64,000 nt of DNA from an uncultured Eubacterium sp. (lineage in GTDB: Bacteria > Bacillota > Clostridia > Lachnospirales > Lachnospiraceae), in NCBI GenBank assembly GCA_910583555.1, contig CAJTXO010000014.1, positions 1-64,000 of the forward strand, read 5' to 3'. Both the position numbers and the translations under genes were made by a program. Shown one piece after another: positions 40,876-48,564 of the stretch (positions are counted from its first letter, which is position 1; every line of letters starts with the position of its first letter). The notes under the pieces were generated by a model. The model had not been told where the DNA came from. It was given only the letters and a program-made list of their open reading frames with translations, and did no database searches.

Positions 40876-42144
40876 TCATATCCTCACTGTCAAAGTAAAT
40901 CGCCCTTTTTGACAGCTATACTTCATATCCCCATCATATTTGTTCACGACACTCTGCATATTCAGCAATCCATATCCATGATTACGTACATCCTTTTTCG
41001 ATGTGTTAAAAGTCAAACCACCTTCTTTACAAGAATTTGTTATCTCAATTTCAATCTTCTTTCCTTTGCTCATTACCAGAAACCCAAACTTACGCTCCCC
41101 ATCTGTCTTAAGAAGCGCTTCTTTCGCATTATCCAATGCATTTCCGAGCAGCACGCTTAAATCTATATCTGAAAGGTGAAGTGTAGGTGGAAATTTACCC
41201 GATATGTTATATTCAAAACCTCCCACCTCCATCAGATCAGAAATCATTGCATAGAGAAAATAATCCACAATTGGATTTCCCGTCTTTACAATCTCCATAT
41301 CTTCCCTCTTCTTGTCCAGCGCCTCTAAATATTTCCGAACTCCCTCTAAATCCCCCTTCTCGCTCAATATACCCAGCGCTATGATATGTTTATTGAAATC
41401 ATGCCGAAACCTCCTCATCTCTTCATCCCTTACAATAAGCTCACTATAATATTTCTTTTGATATTCCATGAACTGCCTGCTCATCTCATTTTCCATTCTT
41501 AACTGGCTCTGGGAAAATAGGGCCAGCATTAACACCGTTACTACAAAGATCAATAATACCAGCGCCATTGCACTGCTAAATAACATGGATTCTTTCATAT
41601 TTCCCGACATTTCGTCTAAACACTCTGCCTGTGCGCCTCCCGCAATAACAGCCATACTAAAAAACACTGCCAATATCAAACAATAATACTTCCATGACAT
41701 CTGCTCCATTTGGTAGCACATTTTATACTTTATTTTCCGAAACAAGACCAAAATCCCCATCCAAAACAAAATACCAGGACAGTTTGCCAACATCAAAAAC
41801 AAATTAGGATTTCTCATTACTGTTCCTGCTAATCCTTTGACCAATAAACTCCATATTAATATATCAACAGCACTGATTGCTATATATTGTACAAAAAAAG
41901 ATCTTATCTTCAACCTAAAACTGCCCTCGAAAAATGAAAATAACAAAACCAGCCCCCAAAATGTACAAAAATACAAATCATCCCACGAGGTAATGATTAA
42001 TACAGGAATCCCTATACACAAATATAAAAATGTACCATATTTTTTCCACCCATTTTTTACTTTTATCCCCAAAACTCCATAATAATATATCATAATCTTA
42101 ATCGTTTCCGTTACTGCCCAAACAACCAGCTCCGCTTCTCTCAT
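40876..42144 (-). CDS. AgrC-like sensor histidine kinase (GHKL, HPK10-type)
   Basis: 422 residues. The N-terminal 200 residues form about six membrane spans (IMIYYYGVLGI, LYLCIGIPVLIIT, FCTFWGLVLLFSFF, ILIWSLLVKG, CPGILFWMGILVLF, ALVLLIFVVTVLMLALF). The dimerisation helix has the phospho-acceptor His in MRRFRHDFNKH. The GHKL ATPase domain has LLGNALDNAKEAL (N box) and HGYGLLNMQSVVNKYDG (G box). This is the AgrC/ComD class that senses peptides through the membrane domain. GAGGAGG precedes the ATG. Cognate regulator: the LytTR protein at 35956-36657. The ligand is unknown; the adjacent short peptide is a candidate. Confidence 0.9.
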   Translation of the reverse strand: MREAELVVWAVTETIKIMIYYYGVLGIKVKNGWKKYGTFLYLCIGIPVLIITSWDDLYFCTFWGLVLLFSFFEGSFRLKIRSFFVQYIAISAVDILIWSLLVKGLAGTVMRNPNLFLMLANCPGILFWMGILVLFRKIKYKMCYQMEQMSWKYYCLILAVFFSMAVIAGGAQAECLDEMSGNMKESMLFSSAMALVLLIFVVTVLMLALFSQSQLRMENEMSRQFMEYQKKYYSELIVRDEEMRRFRHDFNKHIIALGILSEKGDLEGVRKYLEALDKKREDMEIVKTGNPIVDYFLYAMISDLMEVGGFEYNISGKFPPTLHLSDIDLSVLLGNALDNAKEALLKTDGERKFGFLVMSKGKKIEIEITNSCKEGGLTFNTSKKDVRNHGYGLLNMQSVVNKYDGDMKYSCQKGRFTLTVRI

Positions 42145-42220
42145 CCACTACATCCTCCTCTCTCAATCCCTCACCCACATCCTACCGTTACACTTGTCTA
42201 CAAATCCCCCATTCACCAAA

Positions 42221-42255
42221 AAGAGGTGCTCCGCATCCTCTGCGAAGCACCTCTT
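42221..42255 (-). terminator. Terminator of the GH13 gene
   Basis: AAGAGGTGCT (42221-42230) and AGCACCTCTT (42246-42255) with further inner pairing CGCA/TGCG, then a TTTTT tail on the minus strand; just downstream of the GH13 stop at 42267. Confidence 0.88.
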
Positions 42256-42266
42256 ATACCAATTGT

Positions 42267-44330
42267 TCAATATGACCTCTCCACGGACTTGACGATCACC
42301 GCCCCGTCCGTCTCGAGTTCCACTGTCACACATCCATCCTTCACTTCATACACCTGCGCATTCAGGCTGAACCCGGAACTATCGCTTCTCAGCATCGTCG
42401 CCATGAACTCGCCGTCGTTTACTTCCAGCCGCCAGACCGGCACTTCCACTTTCCGGTATCCGCCGCCCGCCTGCACGAGTATGAAAAACTTATCCTTTTT
42501 ATCATAGCGGCCAAAACCGATCAGTCCCTCCTCACAGATGAGGTAGATCAATGTGCCGGCCCGCAGCGCATCGTAATCTTTGTGAATCCGGATCGCTTCT
42601 TTGTGGAAGCGGATCAGTTCTGTATCTTCCGCGCCCCAGGGATATGTGCGGCGGTTGTCCGGGTCTGTCCAGCCGCATACTCCCGCCTCGTCACCGTAAT
42701 AAATAGTGGGCGCGCCCGTCCATGTCATCTGGATCATCACTCCCGCCCTCATCGCGGCCTGGTTGACGCCTACACCCGCCATCCTCGGCCCTGCCGACGC
42801 CGTTCGTCCCACGCGTCCGTTCGTCCTCGTCAAAAATCGCGAATGATCATGATTGGATAATTCATTCATCGCTGTCAGGTAGGACTGCCTGCAGAACCGG
42901 GCTCCGTACTCGGTCATTCTGGCAAAAAAGACACCGCTGTTTCCCCTCAGATCGGGGCGGGCCACATCGCTGTGTTTGTCAACTCCTGTGACAAACCAGC
43001 TCACAGGCTCCATAAACGCGTCATAATTCATGACGGTATCCCACTGGCCGCCCGAGATCCAGGGGGTCGGATCCCCATAATGCTCTGCTAAGATAATGGC
43101 ATCTGGATTTGCCTCTTTTACGTTTTTCCGAAATTCGCTCCAGAATTTGTGGTTAAATTCCTGTGAAAAGCCAAGGTCTGCGGCGACATCCAGACGCCAC
43201 CCATCGACATTGTACGGCGGAGACACCCACTTTCTGGCAATACGCATGATATAGCGAACCAGTTTCTCCGATTCCTCATAATTCAATTTCGGAAGCGTAT
43301 CGTGTCCCCACCAGCCGTTATAACAAGTGTTGTACGGCCACTCACCGTCTTCACCAAATTTAAAAAACGTGTGATACGGACTTGCTTCCTCGATATAAGC
43401 CCCCTTCTCATAAGAAGGATCCATCGCGTAAATGCACTCTTTATCCAGCCACTTATTAAAAGAACCACAATGGTTAAAAACGCCATCCAGTATGACTTTC
43501 ATACCTCTTTCGTGGACCTTCTCCATGAAATGGGCAAAAAATTCATTGGAAGCCTCCAGATTTTCCTTGTCTACCACCCGCTTGATGTACTTCGTCGCAT
43601 GCGAATTATCCTGATCATGTTCTTCCAGCACATCCCCACCGTCGTGTTTGATCACGGTAAAATGCGGATCAATGTAGTCGTAATCCTGCGTGTCATATTT
43701 GTGATTGGAAGGCGACACAAAGATCGGGTTCAGGTATAAAACTTCGATACCCAGATCCTGCAGGTAATCCAGCTTATCCAAAACTCCCTGCAGGTCGCCG
43801 CCGTAAAATTCACGGACGCCCATAGAAGCCGGGTATTTTGCCCAATCGTCTACCGCTCGCACATGTTCGCCGATATAGGAATACTCATCATTTACCACAT
43901 TGTTATTCCGATTCCCATTACAAAAACGATCCACATAAATCTGGTACATTACAGCCCCTTTCGCCCAGTCTGGCGTCTTAAACCCCGGAAAAAGGCGGTA
44001 ATCGTACTGCGGAAACGGGTCATCCACATCCCCCTGCTTGTTAAAGTACACCTTTTGATCTCCCTTTGTGATCATAAAATAATATGCAAAAGGCTCGGTT
44101 CCGAGTTGGACAACCGTATTATAATAATCAAACCACCCTTCTGAGTATTCCTTTTGCATCTGTATCTTTGTCTGATTCGTGATCAGATAGACGCCATCTG
44201 CATCGTCTTTCCTCGTACGGCACCGGATAGTCACTCTTTCATTCACATCCGGCTCCAACGGCGAAACATACATCTCCGTTCCAGAACTGAAAATCGCAAG
44301 CCGATCAATCTTTTCCCTATCTTTTTCCAT
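42267..44330 (-). CDS. GH13 cyclomaltodextrinase/neopullulanase-type alpha-glucan hydrolase
   Basis: 687 residues, no signal peptide, so an intracellular enzyme acting on imported malto-oligosaccharides or cyclodextrins. An N-terminal beta-sandwich (CBM34-like, about 1-130) is followed by the GH13 barrel. Conserved regions: region I VILDGVFNHCG, region II VDGWRLDVAADL with the nucleophile Asp, region III IILAEHYGDPTPW with the acid/base Glu, region IV MNELSNHDHSRFL with the transition-state Asp/His. A C-terminal beta domain ends the protein. The start at 44330 follows GGAGAG. A long leader with two hairpins lies upstream, including the strong one at 44454-44486. Confidence 0.92.
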   Translation of the reverse strand: MEKDREKIDRLAIFSSGTEMYVSPLEPDVNERVTIRCRTRKDDADGVYLITNQTKIQMQKEYSEGWFDYYNTVVQLGTEPFAYYFMITKGDQKVYFNKQGDVDDPFPQYDYRLFPGFKTPDWAKGAVMYQIYVDRFCNGNRNNNVVNDEYSYIGEHVRAVDDWAKYPASMGVREFYGGDLQGVLDKLDYLQDLGIEVLYLNPIFVSPSNHKYDTQDYDYIDPHFTVIKHDGGDVLEEHDQDNSHATKYIKRVVDKENLEASNEFFAHFMEKVHERGMKVILDGVFNHCGSFNKWLDKECIYAMDPSYEKGAYIEEASPYHTFFKFGEDGEWPYNTCYNGWWGHDTLPKLNYEESEKLVRYIMRIARKWVSPPYNVDGWRLDVAADLGFSQEFNHKFWSEFRKNVKEANPDAIILAEHYGDPTPWISGGQWDTVMNYDAFMEPVSWFVTGVDKHSDVARPDLRGNSGVFFARMTEYGARFCRQSYLTAMNELSNHDHSRFLTRTNGRVGRTASAGPRMAGVGVNQAAMRAGVMIQMTWTGAPTIYYGDEAGVCGWTDPDNRRTYPWGAEDTELIRFHKEAIRIHKDYDALRAGTLIYLICEEGLIGFGRYDKKDKFFILVQAGGGYRKVEVPVWRLEVNDGEFMATMLRSDSSGFSLNAQVYEVKDGCVTVELETDGAVIVKSVERSY

Positions 44331-44453
44331 ACTTTGTTCTCTCCAATTTTGATTTTTTCGCCTGTTGTTACCTTTTCTACTTTTCCGCCAGCGCCACTCT
44401 TCATCCACCATCGCACTCTTCGTCCGCTTCGCGGACTCGTAGCTTAAACATGT

Positions 44454-44486
44454 CAAAAGGACAGCTTCACGTGTGCTGTCCTTTTG
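44454..44486. promoter_or_regulatory. 12-bp perfect hairpin in the GH13 leader
   Basis: CAAAAGGACAGC (44454-44465) and GCTGTCCTTTTG (44475-44486), loop 9 nt. It lies between a candidate promoter (TATACT -10 near 44555) and the GH13 start. A second hairpin GTCCGC/GCGGAC lies at about 44423-44437. It may be the ftsH terminator or a leader element. Otherwise the 44331-44667 gap shows nothing. Confidence 0.5.
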
Positions 44487-44667
44487 GGAGAAGGTATTTT
44501 TGTTACTTATGGGGTGTAGCAAAAACTATATAATGTATTGGGGTTTACGATGATTAGTATAGCACCTTATTGAAAAACAGTGTGCACAAACATCAACAAA
44601 AATTGAAAAAAATATTTGTAAGTATTGCCCAATACCCCTCTCCCCATGCAAGAAGTTGCACAATCCG

Positions 44668-46506
44668 TTATATATTTTCACACCATTCGTCGTCATTTTG
44701 CTCAAACAGCGTTTCGAACTCTTCCCTCGTGATCCGCTCCTTCTCGATCAAAAGTTCCGCGAGACGGTCGAGGATCCTGCGGTTTGCTTTCAAAATGCTG
44801 GTTGCTTTCTCATGGCACTTGTCAATGATGTGCTTCACTTCCTCATCAATGACCTGCGATGTAGATTCACTGAAATTCTTCGTGTGTGCAATATCTCTTC
44901 CTATAAATACCTCATCATCTGACGTATCGTAATTGATCATTCCGAGTTTATCGGAAAAGCCGTATTTCGTCACCATGTCCCTGGCCGCCTCGGTTGCCTG
45001 GCGGATGTCCTGCACAGCTCCCGTCGTCACGTCGTTGAAAGCGATGCTCTCGGCAATCCGGCCGCCCAGACATACGGTGATGTCCTGCAGCATCTTGCCT
45101 CTCGTGAGGTGCATCTCATCCTTTTCCGGCAGCGGCATCGTGTAGCCGGCAGCGCCCTGGCCGGTCGGAATGATCGACACCGTATATACCGGCCCTACAT
45201 CGGGCAGGAGATGGAACAGGATTGCGTGGCCGGCCTCATGATAAGCTGTGATCTTCTTATCCTTATCCGAAATGACCTTGCTCTTCTTCTCCGCGCCAAT
45301 CCCCACCTTGATAAACGATTTCTTTATATCCTCTTCTACAATATACGCTCGGTTTTCCCTGGCTGCGGCGATCGCCGCCTCATTCAGCAGGTTTTCCAGA
45401 TCAGCTCCCGCAAATCCGGCCGTCGTTCTCGCGATATCTTCCAAATTCACATCGTCAGCCAGCGGTTTATCCTTCGCATGAACTTTCAGGATATCTTCCC
45501 GGCCTCTCACATCCGGCCTTCCCACTGTGATGCGCCTGTCAAAACGCCCCGGCCTCAGGATCGCCGGATCCAGTATATCCATGCGGTTCGTGGCCGCCAT
45601 AACGATGATCCCCTCGTTGACGCCGAAACCGTCCATCTCGACGAGCATCTGGTTCAATGTCTGCTCCCTCTCGTCGTGCCCGCCGCCGAGACCGCTTCCG
45701 CGACGCCTCGCCACCGCATCGATCTCATCAATGAATACGATACACGGCGCGTTTTTCTTCGCCTCAGCAAACAGATCTCTCACACGGGAGGCGCCGACTC
45801 CGACAAACATCTCGACAAAATCGGAACCGGATATGCTGAAAAACGGAACGCCGGCTTCACCGGCAACGGCCTTTGCCAGCAGCGTTTTACCGGTGCCGGG
45901 AGGGCCGACCATGATAACTCCTTTCGGTATCCTGGCTCCCAGCTTTGTATATTTTGCCGGATGGGAGAGAAAATCCACTATCTCTTCCAATTGTTCCTTT
46001 TCTTCCACAAGCCCCGCCACATCCGCAAATGTCTTGATCTTGTCATCCGGCATCGTCAGCTTTGCCCGGCTCTTACCGAAATTCATCATCTTTCCGCCGC
46101 CACCGCCGCCATTCGCGTTCGACGACATCATATTGAACAAAACGAAGATGAGCACAAACCCGATCGCATAAGGAAGGAGTTCCAGATACCAGGGCGTCCT
46201 GGCCACATCACTGACCTTCACCTGGGAGAAATTTTTCTCTTCCATGTACGCCAGAATCGTATTTACATCCGATACGTACAAACTCTTCGTTTCCTGGGAA
46301 TATTTCGCGCGGATCTCTCCAGTCGGAATCTCCGGATTTTGTATCACATCCACACTTTTTATCATGCCGGCCGACAAGTCCTCTTTGAACTGAGTGATCG
46401 TATAACTCTTCTGCGTGGCGTTCATCAAAAAATCACTGGAAACATACACCACCAAAATGACAAGCAGCATCGCCACAAAGAATCCATAGCCCTTAAAACT
46501 TTTCAT
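44668..46506 (-). CDS. ftsH: ATP-dependent zinc metalloprotease FtsH
   Basis: 612 residues. Two membrane spans (GYGFFVAMLLVILVVYV and LLPYAIGFVLIFVLF) flank a short extracytoplasmic loop. A Gly-rich linker precedes the AAA domain: Walker A GPPGTGKT, pore loop MFVGVGAS, Walker B CIVFIDEIDA, second region of homology NRMDILDPAILRPGRFDR. The peptidase motif HEAGH and a downstream acidic ligand follow. FtsH degrades unassembled membrane proteins and short-lived regulators such as Spo0E-type phosphatases. AGGAGG at 46519-46514 is 7 nt before the ATG at 46506 (4 nt before one at 46509). Coupled to hpt, as in Bacillus. Confidence 0.96.
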   Translation of the reverse strand: MKSFKGYGFFVAMLLVILVVYVSSDFLMNATQKSYTITQFKEDLSAGMIKSVDVIQNPEIPTGEIRAKYSQETKSLYVSDVNTILAYMEEKNFSQVKVSDVARTPWYLELLPYAIGFVLIFVLFNMMSSNANGGGGGGKMMNFGKSRAKLTMPDDKIKTFADVAGLVEEKEQLEEIVDFLSHPAKYTKLGARIPKGVIMVGPPGTGKTLLAKAVAGEAGVPFFSISGSDFVEMFVGVGASRVRDLFAEAKKNAPCIVFIDEIDAVARRRGSGLGGGHDEREQTLNQMLVEMDGFGVNEGIIVMAATNRMDILDPAILRPGRFDRRITVGRPDVRGREDILKVHAKDKPLADDVNLEDIARTTAGFAGADLENLLNEAAIAAARENRAYIVEEDIKKSFIKVGIGAEKKSKVISDKDKKITAYHEAGHAILFHLLPDVGPVYTVSIIPTGQGAAGYTMPLPEKDEMHLTRGKMLQDITVCLGGRIAESIAFNDVTTGAVQDIRQATEAARDMVTKYGFSDKLGMINYDTSDDEVFIGRDIAHTKNFSESTSQVIDEEVKHIIDKCHEKATSILKANRRILDRLAELLIEKERITREEFETLFEQNDDEWCENI

Positions 46507-47039
46507 CATTGTTCCTCCTTAAATACCAGTTCCCCTATATACGGTAAATTTCTATATTTCTGCGCGTAATCAAGTCCAAAACCGACCACGAATGTATCCG
46601 GCACCTCAAATCCGACATAATCTACCTGAACGTCCGAAACACGGCGCGACGGTTTATCTAACAGCGCGCAGAGTTTCAAACTTGCCGGTTCCCTCTTCGC
46701 CAGCATGCGGAGAAGAAAGCAAAGCGTCCTTCCCGTATCAATAATATCTTCCACAACGATGACGTGCTTCCCCTTTACATGCAGATCGGTGTCCTGATCG
46801 ATCACCACCGCACCGGAACTCGTCATCCTGTCCCCGTAACTGGATACACTCATAAATCCCAGTTTGACAGGAACCGTAATATGTTTGGAAAGCTCACACG
46901 TAAAATACACGCTTCCCTTTAAAATACAGAGAAGATAAATTTCCCTGCCGTCGTATTCCCTGTTGATCTGTTCCGCAATCTCCTTTACCCGCGAAACCAG
47001 CTGCTCCTCTCCGATCAACATTTTTATTTCTTCACTCAT
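46506..47039 (-). CDS. hpt: Hypoxanthine phosphoribosyltransferase
   Basis: 177 residues. It salvages hypoxanthine or guanine with PRPP to make IMP or GMP. The PRPP motif HVIVVEDIIDTGRTL, the LCILKGSVYFTCEL loop, and the C-terminal VVGFGLDYAQKYRNLPYIG are characteristic. The gene stands between tilS and ftsH exactly as in Bacillus subtilis. A good AAGGGGG site lies before the ATG, and its stop overlaps the ftsH start. Confidence 0.96.
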   Translation of the reverse strand: MSEEIKMLIGEEQLVSRVKEIAEQINREYDGREIYLLCILKGSVYFTCELSKHITVPVKLGFMSVSSYGDRMTSSGAVVIDQDTDLHVKGKHVIVVEDIIDTGRTLCFLLRMLAKREPASLKLCALLDKPSRRVSDVQVDYVGFEVPDTFVVGFGLDYAQKYRNLPYIGELVFKEEQ

Positions 47040-47072
47040 GCCTGCCCCCTTCTAACACAAAGAAGTATTTTA

Positions 47073-48539
47073 TCAGTTCAATGCCATCATAACAACAAGA
47101 ACACGTTTTGTCTCTTCAGTTACTTTATATGCAGCGCTAATTCGTCCCGGAACCGCCCACAGAACATGATTTCCATCCGCGAGGACGATTTCTTTCTTTC
47201 TCTCGCTCGCCGGAATCTTTTCGTCTATATAGTAACGGGAAAGCCGTTTGCGCTTCCCGCCAGCGTCCATAACAAAAAAATCGCCCTCCATTGGATTTCG
47301 TACGCATACACTATTCTTAATTTTATCATAATCAAACCATTTCGTATAGTCCTTTTGTGGAATTTCTTTCAAGAGATTTTCTCCCGGAACAGTGTTCCGT
47401 GGGACATGGTTCCGTGGGACATCGTTCCGTTGGACAATGTTCTGTGGGATTTCGTCCCGCGGGATAACATCCATATAAATGCGCATCCTCTCTTTGCGCA
47501 CCTCGACGAGTCCCTCGAACGGCATCTCGCACTTTTCCTGAAAAATGCGCTCTTTTCTCTCTATATTTATTTTATACCGCACGCACCCATAGCGCTTCTC
47601 GGCGCAAATGGACCCGGGCAGCACCACACGCTTTCCCGCCTCCTTTTCACTGAGGGACATGAGCATCTCATAGTGTGTCTCGGTAATGTCTTTCACCGAA
47701 TCGCTGAAATTTTTCAGGATCAGGCGGATGACCTCGACCTTTAACACGATATCCAGCTGATCAAATTCCTCACAGAAGTAATAGTACTCTCCCCTGTCCA
47801 CATGGACGATCTTCATGTACTCCCTTTTTGCCTGCCTGTCAATATACATGTACTGCTGGGCAATCTTGCGCGCCGCCTTCGCCACATGCTCCGCCGCCCT
47901 ATTATTTATTTCCTTTTCCACATAAGGAAATACCCGCAGCCGTATTTTATTTCGGCAATACTTTTCGTCAAAATTCGTATCATCCACACAGTACGCCAGC
48001 CCATTCCGTTCCACATATTCATCGATCTCGCTGCGCGCCGCGAATAAAATGGGGCGGATGATGTACTCCCGCTTCGGAAAGATCCCCGAAAGGCCGCGCG
48101 GGCCGCTTCCCCGGAACATTTGGAACAACACGGTTTCTGCCACATCATCCTGATGATGGGCAACCGCTATTTTATTATATTCCTTCTCAATACATACATG
48201 CTTCATGATCTGATAACGGACATACCGTCCGGCTTCTTCTTCCGTCATTTTCCGTTCCGCCGCGATTTCCCGGACATCCACCCGCTCCCGGTAAAAGGGC
48301 AGCCCCCTCTCATTCGCCAGCGTTTCGACAAACGCCTCATCCCGGTCCGCCGCCTCGCCGCGCAGACCGTGGTTGACGTGCACGACAAGGAGCGAAAGTT
48401 CCCATTCCTCCCGGCATCTGTCCAACACGTCCAAAAGGCAGACCGAATCCTTTCCGCCCGAAACTCCGACTACGATCCGATCTCCCCTTGAGAAAAGTTT
48501 ATTCTCTTCATTAAACTTTAGTACCTTTTCCAGAAACAT
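47073..48539 (-). CDS. tilS: tRNA(Ile)-lysidine synthase
   Basis: 488 residues. TilS converts C34 of tRNA-Ile2(CAU) to lysidine so that it reads AUA. The PP-loop SGGKDSVCLLDVL is at about 29-41, with HVNHGLRG, AVAHHQDDVAETVLFQMFRGSG and RPILFAAR following. The C-terminal domain (FVMDAGGKRKRLSRYYIDEKIPASER) recognises the acceptor stem. The linker between them contains an unusual run of pentapeptides (DVPRN, HVPRN and relatives) encoded by a 15-bp tandem repeat. GGAAGG precedes the ATG. Order spoIIE-tilS-hpt-ftsH is conserved in Firmicutes. Confidence 0.95.
   Translation of the reverse strand: MFLEKVLKFNEENKLFSRGDRIVVGVSGGKDSVCLLDVLDRCREEWELSLLVVHVNHGLRGEAADRDEAFVETLANERGLPFYRERVDVREIAAERKMTEEEAGRYVRYQIMKHVCIEKEYNKIAVAHHQDDVAETVLFQMFRGSGPRGLSGIFPKREYIIRPILFAARSEIDEYVERNGLAYCVDDTNFDEKYCRNKIRLRVFPYVEKEINNRAAEHVAKAARKIAQQYMYIDRQAKREYMKIVHVDRGEYYYFCEEFDQLDIVLKVEVIRLILKNFSDSVKDITETHYEMLMSLSEKEAGKRVVLPGSICAEKRYGCVRYKINIERKERIFQEKCEMPFEGLVEVRKERMRIYMDVIPRDEIPQNIVQRNDVPRNHVPRNTVPGENLLKEIPQKDYTKWFDYDKIKNSVCVRNPMEGDFFVMDAGGKRKRLSRYYIDEKIPASERKKEIVLADGNHVLWAVPGRISAAYKVTEETKRVLVVMMALN
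47394..47468. repeat. Five 15-bp tandem repeats inside tilS
   Basis: Units of the form GTTCCGTGGGACATN, in phase with the codons; the first two are almost identical and the next three degenerate. They encode xVPRN pentads in the interdomain linker. Confidence 0.9.
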
Positions 48540-48564
48540 GTTTCTTCATCCTTCCTGACCACTC

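Noticed and set aside
35956..42144. A standard agrBDCA locus
   Set aside because: No AgrB protease-like membrane protein and no AgrD-type precursor is present.
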